Shown here: one piece after another, positions 24,025 through 33,311 of the stretch
How the letters are laid out: each line of letters opens with the position of its first letter
Numbering within the stretch: position 1 is the stretch's first letter
Assembly: GCA_963802575.1 (NCBI GenBank)
Contig: CAWDJF010000005.1
Span: forward strand, 124,001-188,000
Length of the DNA stretch: 64,000 nt
Direction of reading: 5' to 3'
Origin: DATFTE01 sp963802575
GTDB taxonomy: Bacteria > Acidobacteriota > Terriglobia > Terriglobales > Acidobacteriaceae
Notes under the pieces: model-generated
Database searches by the model: none
What the model saw: only the letters and a program-made list of their open reading frames with translations
What the model was told of the DNA's origin: nothing
Program-made: the position numbers and the translations under genes

Positions 24025-26081
24025 TGACTCGCGGATCGATGCGCTTTCCAGGCTTGGTTGCGGTTTGCCTAATTTGTTCGGCAGTTCATTCTCTGGGTCA
24101 AAGCGCCGCCACATATACGCCGGGCCTTGATCCAACTTCGCTCGATCGCACGGCCGATCCCTGTGTCGATTTTTACCAGTTCGCGTGCGGCGGGTGGATG
24201 AAAACCAATCCCATTCCCGGCGACCAGACTCGCTGGAGCGTCGCCACCAAATTGCAGGATGAGAACCGCATTCTACTTCGGCAGATTCTGGAGACTGCGG
24301 CGAAGCCCGACGCCAAACGCAGCACGACCGACCAGAAGATCGGAGACTATTATGGCGCTTGTATGGATGAAACAGCCGTGGAGAACCTCGGCGCCAAGCC
24401 CCTCCAGCCCGATCTTGAACGCATTGCCAAGATAAAATCCATTCACGAGATTGCCGCTTATCTGGGCAGTTTTCACTCCCGCGATGTCTATACGGTGTTG
24501 CCCACCTCGACTGTGTTCTCTTTCACCGCTGATCAGGATTTTAAGAATTCGTCGGAGTATCTACCCGAAGCCGATCAGGGCGGATTGGGCCTTCCGGACC
24601 GCGATTACTACTTGAAGGACGATCAGAAGTCCAAAGATCTCCGCCAGAAATATCTTGAACACATGCAGAAGATGTTTGTACTGCTAGGGGACAAGCCCTT
24701 GGCGGCTGCGGAAAATGCGAGCGCGGCTTTGTTCATCGAAACCGCCTTGGCGAAGGCGTCGCTCACTCGCGTGGCGCGGCGCGATCCCGCAGCCCTTTAT
24801 CACAAGATGAACCGCGCTGAGTTGCAATTGTTGACTCCTTCATTCAACTGGAAAGTGTACCTCGCCGGGGTCGGTCTGCCAGACGCGCAATCTTTCAACG
24901 TGGTGGTCCCAGGCTTTTTCAAAACGCTTGAAACCGAACTTAATACCGAGCCCTTGGAGAGCTGGAAATCCTATCTTCGCTGGCACGTCGTCCACGCCAA
25001 TGCGCGCTATCTGTCCGATGCGTTTGTGGATGAGGATTTCTCGTTCTTCGGCGCCATTCTGACGGGACAGCAAGCTCAGCAGCCGCGGTGGAAACGGTGC
25101 GTGAGATTTGTCGACCGGGATCTGGGCGAAGCATTGAGTCAGGCCTACGTCGAAAAGACGTTTAGCCCCGACGACAAACAGCGCACTCTGAAGATGGTCG
25201 AAGAGATCGAAGCGGCCATGCAGCAGGATATCCACCAATTGCCTTGGATGTCGGACGCAACCAGGCAGGCCGCGCTCGAGAAGCTGCATCTCATTCGCAA
25301 CAAGATCGGATATCCCGACCATTGGCGCGACTACAGCTCCGTCCAGATCATCCCTACCGACCTGCTGGGGAATGTTCAGCGCTCGGTGAGTTTTCAGTTC
25401 CACCGGCAGTTAGGGAAAATCGGTAGACCTGTGGATCGGGGAGAGTGGCTGATAACGCCAGTCACGGTCGATGCCTATTACGATCCGCAAATGAACGACA
25501 TCAATTTCCCGGCTGGAATTTTGCAACCGCCGTTCTTCGATAAAAAGATGGACGACGCTGTGAACTACGGCGACATTGGCGGCGTCATCGGACACGAGTT
25601 GACCCATGCCTTTGACGACGAAGGCCGCCAGTTCGATGGCAACGGCAACTTGCGCGACTGGTGGACCCCTTCCGACGCCAAAGAGTTCGAAAAGCGCGCC
25701 GCGTGCATTTCAACGCAATATGCGGATTACACCGTCGTCGACAACGTCAAGATCAACGGCAAACTCACTTTGGGAGAAGATGTTGCCGATCTCGGCGGCC
25801 TGATTCTTACCTACATGGCATGGCAGGGCGAAATCCAAAAACAGCAGCTGATCCCGATCGACGGCTTTACGCCAGAACAACGTTTCTTCATCGGCTACGG
25901 GCAGGGCTGGTGTACTAACGAAACTGCCGAACAACTGCGCGTGAATGCGGTGACCGATCCGCACTCTCCAGCGAAATACCGAGCCAATGGGGTGGTCTCA
26001 AACATGCCGGAGTTTAGCAACGCATTTCACTGCATCGACGATCAAGCCATGGTGCGCGAGAAACAGTGCAGAGTCTGGTAG
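24024..26081 (+). CDS. M13-family (neprilysin/PepO-like) zinc endopeptidase
   Basis: A 685-residue exported metallopeptidase. After a signal peptide ending LGQS comes the N-terminal PCVDFYQFACGGW motif typical of M13 enzymes. Zinc and catalysis are supplied by HELTH (residues 524-528) and GEDVADLGG, which holds the third ligand Glu. NAFHC and the C-terminal CRVW are also standard. The enzymes cut peptides shorter than about 40 residues. The ATG at 24024 overlaps the stop of the barrel-like gene, which favours a shared envelope role. Confidence 0.93.
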   Translation: MTRGSMRFPGLVAVCLICSAVHSLGQSAATYTPGLDPTSLDRTADPCVDFYQFACGGWMKTNPIPGDQTRWSVATKLQDENRILLRQILETAAKPDAKRSTTDQKIGDYYGACMDETAVENLGAKPLQPDLERIAKIKSIHEIAAYLGSFHSRDVYTVLPTSTVFSFTADQDFKNSSEYLPEADQGGLGLPDRDYYLKDDQKSKDLRQKYLEHMQKMFVLLGDKPLAAAENASAALFIETALAKASLTRVARRDPAALYHKMNRAELQLLTPSFNWKVYLAGVGLPDAQSFNVVVPGFFKTLETELNTEPLESWKSYLRWHVVHANARYLSDAFVDEDFSFFGAILTGQQAQQPRWKRCVRFVDRDLGEALSQAYVEKTFSPDDKQRTLKMVEEIEAAMQQDIHQLPWMSDATRQAALEKLHLIRNKIGYPDHWRDYSSVQIIPTDLLGNVQRSVSFQFHRQLGKIGRPVDRGEWLITPVTVDAYYDPQMNDINFPAGILQPPFFDKKMDDAVNYGDIGGVIGHELTHAFDDEGRQFDGNGNLRDWWTPSDAKEFEKRAACISTQYADYTVVDNVKINGKLTLGEDVADLGGLILTYMAWQGEIQKQQLIPIDGFTPEQRFFIGYGQGWCTNETAEQLRVNAVTDPHSPAKYRANGVVSNMPEFSNAFHCIDDQAMVREKQCRVW

Positions 26082-26134
26082 GGATTCGCCTGGCGACGGC
26101 GAGTTCGGACGACCCATGCTAAATTGGCCGTATC

Positions 26135-29089
26135 TTGCCACATTCTGGAACACCAAAAGAGCCCGAAGCGCCTTGTGACCGCGGGGATGGTCAGACTCAG
26201 TTCCCCGATATTTCCGGGGCTCAGCAGGTCCTTTCGCGAGTGAAAACAAAAGTCCCGCCGGGGCTGGCCTCGCGGCTGGCTGCGATGCTTGCCGATTCCC
26301 CCGACCCTGACTCGGCTTTGCTGTTGTTCGAGCGCTTTATCGACGAGTCTCCGCGCGAAGTCGTGCAGCGTCTTGAGCGGCAGCAGAAGCTCACGCATTA
26401 CGCGATTGTTGTCTTCGGATACAGCCGTTATCTGGGCGAGACTCTATTGCAAAATCCGGAATTGCTGGGCTCGTTTCAGGAAGACAAGAGCCTTGGCCGG
26501 AGTTTTTCCATCGAGGATTTCCGCCAAGCATTAATGAAGCTGCGTTTGCACTGCAAGGAAATCGACGCGGCCCTTCTTCTGGCAAGGTTCAAGCGGCGTG
26601 AATATATCCGCATCATGCTGCGCGACGTTCTGGGAATTGCTCCACTCGCTGAGACCACGGCGGAGATCTCGGCTCTTGCTGATGCGCTAATCGAGGCCGC
26701 CCTGGTTGAGGCGGAGAAACGACTCAGCGCTCGATACCGGGCCACAACGAAACCGGACTCGCCCCAACGATTGCCTTTCGCGATCCTCTCGCTTGGGAAA
26801 CTTGGCGGCAACGAATTGAATTACAGCTCCGACGTTGATCTTTTCTATGTTTACCGAGCAGTCTCGGATCAAGACGATACCGGCATTTACACTCGCGAAT
26901 ATTTCATTCATCTGGCGCAGCAGGTTACTGAAATCCTTTCCAGCGTAACCCGCGAGGGAACCGTCTTTCGCATTGATCTGCGGCTTCGTCCACAGGGAAG
27001 CCAGGGTGAACTGGCGGTCAGCCTCAGTCATGCATTGAACTATTACCGTACCGCAGCGCACGATTGGGAGCTCCAGGCGCTGATCAAGGCGCGCTTTTCC
27101 GCTGGAAATGCCGAGCTGGCGCGCGCATTTATCAACGGTGTGCAAGATCATATCTACACGCAGGCTACAAATCTTGCCGCAATTGCCACCGCACTGCAGG
27201 CGCGCGAACGCATGACCACTCATCGCCGCAAGGCGATTCCACGTCATTTGGCTGACACCATCGATGTGAAGCGAGATCCAGGTGGAATCCGCGATATCGA
27301 GTTTCTGGTTCAATGCCTGCAGCGGGCGTACGGTGGCGCCGACCCGTGGCTGCGTTCTGGGGGAACCTTGTTTGCTTTGCAGAAATTGCATGACAAGCGC
27401 CACATCGGAGGGAAAGAATTTCAGGATCTCACGGGCGCTTATGTGTTTCTGCGTCACGTGGAGCATCGTCTGCAACTGCGGCAGGGGCAGCAGACGCACC
27501 GGCTTCCTGCCACGATCGAGAACTTGACGATCCTGCAACGCTCTCTGGAAGGGATTTCTGGAGAGACGGATGCGGAGGCTTTGGTCTCGTCCATTCGCCT
27601 GCGCATGGAGACGGTTGCCCAGATTTATCACCGCGTGATGCGGTTGCAGGAGCGAACGGGCGATAACCAGGAGTCTGCATCCTACGAATTGAGAAGTGCA
27701 ACGGCGTGGAGCGCTCCCGACGAGTCGAACGAAGCGATTCTGGGTCGTCTAGCAGCCGATTCGCCCGACTTGTACGAACTTTCTGCGAGCGGCAATTTGA
27801 CCCCGGTCGAAAAGAAAAATCTCTTCCGCTTCTTCAGTTCGGCCCTGACGAGTTCTGAGCGCTATGCGGCGGTGCTGCGCCACGCAGACGCAGTTCCGCT
27901 AGCATTGAGACTTTTCCAGAGAAGCGAATTCCTGACCCAAATTCTCATCCGCCATCCCGAGGAGATCGCTACGCTGGCGGAGTTGCCTGAAGTGGCCGTC
28001 GCGGAGGGAAGTGGCTATTTGTTTGACGGCTCGTTCGGTAGAGCGCGCGCGGAGCGCGATCCGGTGTTTGGCTATGTGGCCTCGTCGGACCTCAATGACG
28101 GCGAGAAGATGGCACTGTTGCGCCGGCATTATCGACATCGAGTCTTCGCGGCAGGCGCTCGTGACGTGAGCGAGTCGCGCGCCGTCTACGATTCGCTCGC
28201 TGCAACCACGGCCGCAGCTGAGGATGCTATCACCGCATCTTTTGGAATTGCCGGCGCTCCGTCGGAGATTGCTGTCCTGGCGCTTGGTCGCCTCGGTAGC
28301 GGGGAATTCGATGTTCTTTCCGATGCTGACTTGCTGTTCGTTTGCGAAGAAACTTCGGATCGGCGCGTTCTGACGAAATCCGCCGAGCGGATGATGCAGG
28401 CGTTAGCCGCATACACTCGAGAAGGCATGGTATTCCCAGTCGACACCCGGTTGCGTCCTCACGGGCGTGAAGGCGAGTTGCTGACTACGCCTTCTCAACT
28501 CGCGGTTTACTGCGCACAGGAGGCGCAGCCTTGGGAAGCGTTGATGTATACGAAGCTCCGTTACGTGGCAGGTTCGCGCAACCTCGCCGAACGCGCGACT
28601 TCGGCCACCAATAATTTGTTTCAACGTTTTGCCGCGGAATCAGGTTTCGTCGATGCGGTGCGAGAGATGCGAGAGAAGCTCGAATCCGTCGAAACTGGGG
28701 GCAACCTGAAAACCTCCGCCGGAGCGATTTACGACATCGACTTCCTTTCGAGTTTTCTGCTGGTGAAGAACCGCATCCAGGATAAGCAAGGTTCCCTCCG
28801 CGATCGCTTGTGGCGAAGCGCAGCGGCAGGTTTACTCTCGAAGCCGGATGCCGCCACGCTCGATCATTCGGCCGAACTCTTCCGCACGGTCGATCACGTG
28901 CTGCGGCTAGTCACCGGACGAGCGATTAAAGGTTTGCCCACGACACCGCAGGTCTGGCGCACGGTAGAGGTGATGACGTCTGGAATTCTGCGCCGGAGTT
29001 TTCCGGAAGGTTTGGAGGCTGAACTTCAGCGGACATACCAGCGCGTGCGCGAGATTTTCTCCAGAGTATTGATCGCAGGCCCGCACTAG
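26135..29089 (+). CDS. glnE: Glutamine synthetase adenylyltransferase/deadenylylase
   Basis: A 984-residue bifunctional enzyme that attaches AMP to GlnA Tyr or removes it. The two nucleotidyltransferase domains are visible: GGNELNYSSDVDLFY near residue 223 (removal half) and GRLGSGEFDVLSDADLLFV near 717 (addition half). IRDIEFLVQ and IYDIDFLSSF recur as the helical domain motif after each. The length fits the family (946 in Escherichia coli). The listed start is TTG with no strong ribosome binding site, so the first 20-30 residues are uncertain. Its stop shares the CTAG tetranucleotide with the stop of the opposing gene. Confidence 0.94.
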   Translation: MPHSGTPKEPEAPCDRGDGQTQFPDISGAQQVLSRVKTKVPPGLASRLAAMLADSPDPDSALLLFERFIDESPREVVQRLERQQKLTHYAIVVFGYSRYLGETLLQNPELLGSFQEDKSLGRSFSIEDFRQALMKLRLHCKEIDAALLLARFKRREYIRIMLRDVLGIAPLAETTAEISALADALIEAALVEAEKRLSARYRATTKPDSPQRLPFAILSLGKLGGNELNYSSDVDLFYVYRAVSDQDDTGIYTREYFIHLAQQVTEILSSVTREGTVFRIDLRLRPQGSQGELAVSLSHALNYYRTAAHDWELQALIKARFSAGNAELARAFINGVQDHIYTQATNLAAIATALQARERMTTHRRKAIPRHLADTIDVKRDPGGIRDIEFLVQCLQRAYGGADPWLRSGGTLFALQKLHDKRHIGGKEFQDLTGAYVFLRHVEHRLQLRQGQQTHRLPATIENLTILQRSLEGISGETDAEALVSSIRLRMETVAQIYHRVMRLQERTGDNQESASYELRSATAWSAPDESNEAILGRLAADSPDLYELSASGNLTPVEKKNLFRFFSSALTSSERYAAVLRHADAVPLALRLFQRSEFLTQILIRHPEEIATLAELPEVAVAEGSGYLFDGSFGRARAERDPVFGYVASSDLNDGEKMALLRRHYRHRVFAAGARDVSESRAVYDSLAATTAAAEDAITASFGIAGAPSEIAVLALGRLGSGEFDVLSDADLLFVCEETSDRRVLTKSAERMMQALAAYTREGMVFPVDTRLRPHGREGELLTTPSQLAVYCAQEAQPWEALMYTKLRYVAGSRNLAERATSATNNLFQRFAAESGFVDAVREMREKLESVETGGNLKTSAGAIYDIDFLSSFLLVKNRIQDKQGSLRDRLWRSAAAGLLSKPDAATLDHSAELFRTVDHVLRLVTGRAIKGLPTTPQVWRTVEVMTSGILRRSFPEGLEAELQRTYQRVREIFSRVLIAGPH

Positions 29090-29556
29090 TGATGCTTTGA
29101 TTTCAGCGCGTAATTGCGTCCATCCCCAAATGCCGTCACACTGATATGGGTAATCGAAACCCAGCGTTCTAGCTTGTGATGTCCGGTGCGATGCATCAAG
29201 TAGGAAAGGCCAACCGAGGTTGCCGTGGCCGCCGCTTCCAGGCTAGCAAAGCCCGCGGAATTGTCGACTACGTCATCGGGAAGCAATATCTCCTCCCGAC
29301 CGCGCGCCATGAAATTTCGCGTGGATGCATAATCCAAGCCGCGAAACACCGCAACTCCCGAAAATAGCAGGATGTTGGTGCGATCCCAGAAACGGTGGGG
29401 AGGAGCATCTGCCTTGGGAGCCTCAGGCAGCGCCGCCGGAGAAACCGGAGCCGTTTCTTGCGCGCCTGCTTGTGGAAGAAAGCAAGAGAGCGCCAGCAGA
29501 ACCAGTGAAAAACAAAGACAAGATGGGTAGCAACGCCCCCGGCCCGTACGGCGCAT
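29086..29556 (-). CDS. Exported protein of unknown function
   Basis: A 156-residue protein starting at the ATG at 29556. Residues 1-31 make a signal peptide (LCFSLVLLALSCFLPQAGAQ). The mature part has a Pro/Ala-rich linker, then ILLFSGVAVFRGLDYASTRNFM and a second weakly hydrophobic helix (GLSYLMHRTGHHKLERWV). It ends AFGDGRNYALKSKHH. Two amphipathic helices around Arg/His suggest a membrane-associated protein. Similar short proteins are common beside acidobacterial genes and lack a function. It converges on glnE, with the stop codons overlapping. Confidence 0.6.
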   Translation of the reverse strand: MRRTGRGRCYPSCLCFSLVLLALSCFLPQAGAQETAPVSPAALPEAPKADAPPHRFWDRTNILLFSGVAVFRGLDYASTRNFMARGREEILLPDDVVDNSAGFASLEAAATATSVGLSYLMHRTGHHKLERWVSITHISVTAFGDGRNYALKSKHH

Positions 29557-29667
29557 GGTTCCGATTGTAAAGCCTTCCGCCGAGCTTGCGGGCACTGGCG
29601 CTGACGTGGGCAACCCGTCACAAGCTTCTGTGATCTGCGTCATTTCCCGATGTTCATGCGAACCCTT

Positions 29668-29673
29668 TATAAT
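29668..29673 (+). promoter_or_regulatory. Candidate -10 box for icd
   Basis: TATAAT, a perfect consensus, lies 34 bases before the icd ATG. No good TTGACA-like -35 occurs at 16-18 bases, so an activator or another sigma factor may be needed. Confidence 0.35.
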
Positions 29674-29706
29674 TGTGCGGTTTTCCAATCGATTCGGAGG
29701 TGCAGG

Positions 29707-31131
29707 ATGGCGGACTCATACAACGGCGTGCCCGTGCCCAAGAACGGCAGCCGCATCAATTACAGCAACGGACGGTACCAGATCCCAGATAACCCGATTA
29801 TTCCGTTCATCGAAGGCGACGGTACGGGGCGCGATATCTGGAAAGCGTCGGTCCGCGTGTTCGATGCCGCCGTCGAGAAGGCATACAAAGGCAAGCGTCG
29901 TGTGGTCTGGTACGAAGTGTTCGCCGGAGAAAAGGCGATGGCCAGGTTCAACTCATGGCTGCCCGATGATTCGGTCAATGCCATTCGCGAATTTCGCGTC
30001 GCCATCAAGGGCCCGCTGACCACGCCGGTGGGCGGAGGCATCCGCTCGTTGAACGTCGCCTTGCGCCAGTTGCTCGATCTGTATGCCTGCGTTCGTCCCG
30101 TGAAGTACTACAAGGGCACTCCGTCGCCGGTGAAGCATCCCGAGCGCATGGATATCTGGATTTACCGCGAGAATACCGAAGACGTTTACGCGGGAATCGA
30201 ATGGGAAGAGGGAACGCCAGAAGCCGCGAAACTGATCAAGTTCCTCAACGAAGACATGTTGAAGGGCGGTAAGAAGCAGGTGCGCCTCGACTCCGGCGTC
30301 GGCATCAAGCCGATCTCGATCACGGGCACGAAGCGGTTGGTTCGCATGGCGATCAAGTTTGCTCTCGAGAACGGCAAGAAGAGCGTCACGCTGGTGCACA
30401 AGGGCAACATCCAGAAGTTCACCGAAGGCGCCTTCCGCAAGTGGGGATACGAACTGGCCACCGAAGAATTCCGCGACAAGGTCATCACCGAGCGCGAGAG
30501 CTGGATCGTCGACAACAAAGATCGCAACCCCAACATCTCGATCGAAGAGAACGCCAATCTGGTAGAACCCGGCCTGGAGTTCGCCACCGAAGATTTCCGC
30601 AAGGAAGTTTACGCAGAAGTGAAAGACGTGCTGGAAAAGATCTATGCCACGCACGGCAAAGGAGCCTGGAAGAGGAAGCTCATGGTCAATGACCGCATCG
30701 CTGACTCGATCTTCCAGCAGGTCGTCACTCGCGCCGACGAGTACGCAGTGCTAGCCACGCCCAACCTGAACGGCGATTACATTTCCGACGCCTGTGCCGC
30801 GCAGGTGGGAGGCCTCGGCATCGCTCCCGGCGCCAACATCGGAGACGGTTTCGCCTGCTTCGAAGCCACGCACGGCACTGCTCCGAAATACGCCGATAAA
30901 GATGTCATCAATCCCGGGTCAGTGATTCTCTCCGGTGTGATGATGTTCCGCTTCATGGGATGGACCGAAGCCGCCGACCTGATCGAACGCGGCCTGGAGC
31001 GCACGATCGAGCAGAAGAAGGTCACCTACGACTTCGAGCGGCTCATGGATGGCGCGACGAAGGTAAAGACCAGCGAGTTCGGTAACCATATTATCGAGAA
31101 CATGGACGCGGGAGTGTTGGCGGCCGTGTAG
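29707..31131 (+). CDS. icd: Isocitrate dehydrogenase (NADP type) with an insertion
   Basis: The 474-residue TCA enzyme converts isocitrate to 2-oxoglutarate. It aligns by eye with Escherichia coli Icd almost throughout: FIEGDGTGRDI, GPLTTPVGGGIRSLNVALRQ with Ser114 at the phosphorylation site, YRENTEDVYAGIEW, THGTAPKYADKD and the C-terminal YDFERLMDGA. It is about 58 residues longer. Most of the excess lies at residues 256-326, where an imperfect duplication (LATEEFRDKV / FATEDFRKEV) separates two core elements. The ATG follows GGAGG at seven bases. No aceK kinase gene is present. mdh follows 157 bases on. Confidence 0.95.
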   Translation: MADSYNGVPVPKNGSRINYSNGRYQIPDNPIIPFIEGDGTGRDIWKASVRVFDAAVEKAYKGKRRVVWYEVFAGEKAMARFNSWLPDDSVNAIREFRVAIKGPLTTPVGGGIRSLNVALRQLLDLYACVRPVKYYKGTPSPVKHPERMDIWIYRENTEDVYAGIEWEEGTPEAAKLIKFLNEDMLKGGKKQVRLDSGVGIKPISITGTKRLVRMAIKFALENGKKSVTLVHKGNIQKFTEGAFRKWGYELATEEFRDKVITERESWIVDNKDRNPNISIEENANLVEPGLEFATEDFRKEVYAEVKDVLEKIYATHGKGAWKRKLMVNDRIADSIFQQVVTRADEYAVLATPNLNGDYISDACAAQVGGLGIAPGANIGDGFACFEATHGTAPKYADKDVINPGSVILSGVMMFRFMGWTEAADLIERGLERTIEQKKVTYDFERLMDGATKVKTSEFGNHIIENMDAGVLAAV

Positions 31132-31164
31132 TGAGCGTTCGCGCCAAGTACTCGGGTTTCGTGT

Positions 31165-31232
31165 CAGGGCACGGCGTTTAGCCGTGCCGCTTATTTGCCG
31201 CGCCGACCGCCTTTAGGCGCCGCACTGCCCTG
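31165..31232. repeat. Double-hairpin palindromic element between icd and mdh
   Basis: CAGGGC at 31165 and GCCCTG at 31227-31232 are the outer arms. Inside are two hairpins: GGCACGGC-GTTTA-GCCGTGCC, a perfect 8-bp stem, and CGCC-TTTA-GGCG. The structure could form a cruciform or a three-way RNA junction. It differs from the CATCCTGAG elements and seems a second repeat family. Confidence 0.6.
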
Positions 31233-31288
31233 TGGTTTAGAATAGAAAGTTTTCCTGATCATCCTTGCTTCTTCCAGAGAGGACATTC

Positions 31289-32215
31289 ATGCGCAAGAAA
31301 GTAAGCATCGTGGGTTCGGGCAATGTGGGAGCCACGGCGGCCCACTGGATCGCGTCCAAGGAACTGGCCGACGTGGTCCTGATCGATATCATCGAAGGCG
31401 TTCCCCAAGGCAAAGCTCTCGACTTGCTCGAAGCCATGCCCATCGAGAAGCGCGACTCACACGTGCTGGGCACGGGAGACTACGCCGACACCGCCAACTC
31501 TGACATCGTGGTCATTACCGCCGGAGTGCCGCGCAAACCAGGGATGAGCCGTGACGACCTGCTCAACATCAATCACAAGATCATGAAAGATGTTGTCGGC
31601 AAAGTCGTGCAGTATTCGCCCAACTGCATATTGATCATCGTTTCCAATCCGCTCGACGCTATGGCCCAGGCCGCTTACAAGATGGCCGGATTTCCCCGCG
31701 AGCGGGTCATCGGCATGGCCGGCGTGCTTGACTCTGCGCGCTTCCGCACTTTTATAGCCGCCGAACTCGATGTCAGTGTCGAGAACGTCACGGCGTTTGT
31801 CCTTGGCGGGCACGGTGACACGATGGTTCCGTTGCCGCGCTATTCGACAGTCGCTGGAATCCCCATGACCGAACTGATGGACGCTGCCACAGTGGAACGC
31901 CTGGTGCAGCGCACCCGGGATGGCGGCGCCGAAATCGTCAAATACCTAAAGACTGGGAGCGCCTATTACGCCCCTTCGGCAGCGGTCACGGAGATGGTCG
32001 AAGCCATCCTCAAAGACAAGAAGAAGATTCTTCCCTGCGCCGCGTACCTCGAAGGCGAATACGGAATCAAGGGACTCTACGTGGGGGTTCCGGTAAAGCT
32101 CGGATCGAAGGGAATCGAAAAGATCATTGAGATCAAATTAACCCCGGAAGAGAAGACGGCACTCGACAAGAGCGCCGAAGCGGTGAAGGAGTTGGTCGCT
32201 GTAATCGGCGTATAA
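31289..32215 (+). CDS. mdh: Malate dehydrogenase (LDH-like type)
   Basis: The 308-residue NAD-dependent enzyme oxidises malate to oxaloacetate. It shows the Rossmann motif GSGNVGA, Asp in VLIDI at the end of strand 2 (NAD preference), and TAGVPRKPGMSRDDL, where the Arg pair selects malate over lactate. The catalytic His lies in GGHGDTMVPL. The length and motifs match the tetrameric lactate-dehydrogenase-like malate dehydrogenases. AGAGAGGA precedes the ATG at 31289. It lies downstream of icd, as in several bacteria where both serve the TCA cycle. Confidence 0.95.
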   Translation: MRKKVSIVGSGNVGATAAHWIASKELADVVLIDIIEGVPQGKALDLLEAMPIEKRDSHVLGTGDYADTANSDIVVITAGVPRKPGMSRDDLLNINHKIMKDVVGKVVQYSPNCILIIVSNPLDAMAQAAYKMAGFPRERVIGMAGVLDSARFRTFIAAELDVSVENVTAFVLGGHGDTMVPLPRYSTVAGIPMTELMDAATVERLVQRTRDGGAEIVKYLKTGSAYYAPSAAVTEMVEAILKDKKKILPCAAYLEGEYGIKGLYVGVPVKLGSKGIEKIIEIKLTPEEKTALDKSAEAVKELVAVIGV

Positions 32216-32280
32216 GAGCCTGCGAACACCGGCCTGGGGCGAATCCTAGTCAGTGGAGCGGGATTGCCTTCCGACGAGAC

Positions 32281-32646
32281 ATGATGGTTGCATCAAAGAA
32301 AAGCACGAACTCTGACAGAGTTGAGCTCTACGAGAAAGCGATCAAAACCATTCCCGGCTTGGAGCGCAAGGGCGATGCCAATCCATACACGTCCCTGAAC
32401 GGCAACATGTTTACTTTGTTGCACCAGTCAAACACTCTGGCCATCCGCCTTTCCGAAAGCGACAGAGACAAATTTCTTAAGAAGTACAAAACCACCCTGT
32501 TCGAAGCCTATGGCGCTGTGATGAAGGAATACGTAACCGTGCCCGACTCGCTATTGAAGAACACGAAAGGGTTGAGCAAACGTCTTCAGGCCAGCTTCGA
32601 ATACGCAAAAACACTAAAGCCAAAGGCCACGAAGAAGAAATCCTGA
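32281..32646 (+). CDS. TfoX N-terminal-like small protein
   Basis: A 121-residue cytoplasmic protein starting at the ATG at 32281. NMFTLLHQSNTLAIRLSESDRDKFLKKYKTT, then PMKEYVTVP-like VMKEYVTVPDSLL, recall the TfoX N-terminal/YjbR-like fold, in which a short beta sheet presents a FGG..R..L strand order. The C-terminus is Lys-rich (KPKATKKKS) and may bind nucleic acid. The competence role of TfoX should not be assumed, because most such short proteins are uncharacterised. It is 65 bases after mdh and could be co-transcribed with it. Confidence 0.55.
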   Translation: MMVASKKSTNSDRVELYEKAIKTIPGLERKGDANPYTSLNGNMFTLLHQSNTLAIRLSESDRDKFLKKYKTTLFEAYGAVMKEYVTVPDSLLKNTKGLSKRLQASFEYAKTLKPKATKKKS

Positions 32647-32747
32647 GGCTGTTTTAGTTAGATAGAAATAGCCTCCCCCCACTAGAGTCCTGCCAGGACG
32701 CCGTCGGTCTGGGTGTACTTCAATTGCAAAAAAATTAATGTAAAGCA

Positions 32748-32777
32748 TGTCGATGTCGGCCCAGGCGAATCGACGTC
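32748..32777 (+). promoter_or_regulatory. Candidate ECF-type promoter of the DGPF/sigma operon
   Basis: TGTCGA at 32748-32753 is followed after 17 bases by CGACGTC at 32771-32777. This two-part layout lies about 70 bases before the DGPF gene. As I recall, ECF41/ECF42 sigma factors recognise TGTC-type -35 and CGTC/CGA-type -10 elements, so the operon may be autoregulated. The recall and the match are both unchecked. Confidence 0.4.
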
Positions 32778-32847
32778 TAAGTAGAGCCCGGATTGGGCAG
32801 GCAGCAAATCCGGTCTCCAAATTACTGATTCTTAAGGAGAACTTGCA

Positions 32848-33273
32848 ATGCGATTCATGATGCTGGTGATTCCAAAGGGATATGAAAGCGCGAAGCCGGG
32901 AACGATGCCCGACCCCAAGGCTGTGTCGGCCATGATGAAGTACAACGAACAACTGCAAAAGGCCGGTGTTCTGCTTGCGCTCGACGGGTTGCATCCCCCA
33001 TCCGAGGGCGCACGCGTGTCGTTTTCGGGCGGCAAGGCCAAGGTGACCGATGGACCGTTCGCAGAGGCAAAAGAAGTCGTCGGTGGTTACTGGATGATCC
33101 AGGTGAAATCGAAAGAAGAAGCGATCGAGTGGGCAACGCGTTGTCCGATGGCGGACAACGAGATCATCGAAGTTCGCCAGGTGCAGGAGATGTCGGAGTT
33201 TCCGCCTGAAGTGAAAGAGGCGGCCGCTGGTTTCGCGGAGATGCAAGCGTCGCTCAACCGCAAAGGGAAGTGA
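32848..33273 (+). CDS. DGPF/YCII-domain protein, ECF42 partner
   Basis: A 141-residue protein with an AAGGAG site before the ATG. The YCII-type ferredoxin-like fold opens with RFMMLVIP and carries VTDGPFAEAKEVVGGYWMI, the DGPF motif. EAIEWATRCP lies in the second half. DGPF proteins are typically coded beside ECF42 sigma factors, exactly as here with a 38-base gap. They have been proposed to sense or process a small molecule, but no enzymatic activity is established. It heads a probable operon with the sigma factor and the Ada/AlkA fusion. Confidence 0.85.
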   Translation: MRFMMLVIPKGYESAKPGTMPDPKAVSAMMKYNEQLQKAGVLLALDGLHPPSEGARVSFSGGKAKVTDGPFAEAKEVVGGYWMIQVKSKEEAIEWATRCPMADNEIIEVRQVQEMSEFPPEVKEAAAGFAEMQASLNRKGK

Positions 33274-33311
33274 CTTGATCTCGCTGATTGAACATGATGT
33301 GATCGGTAGCT

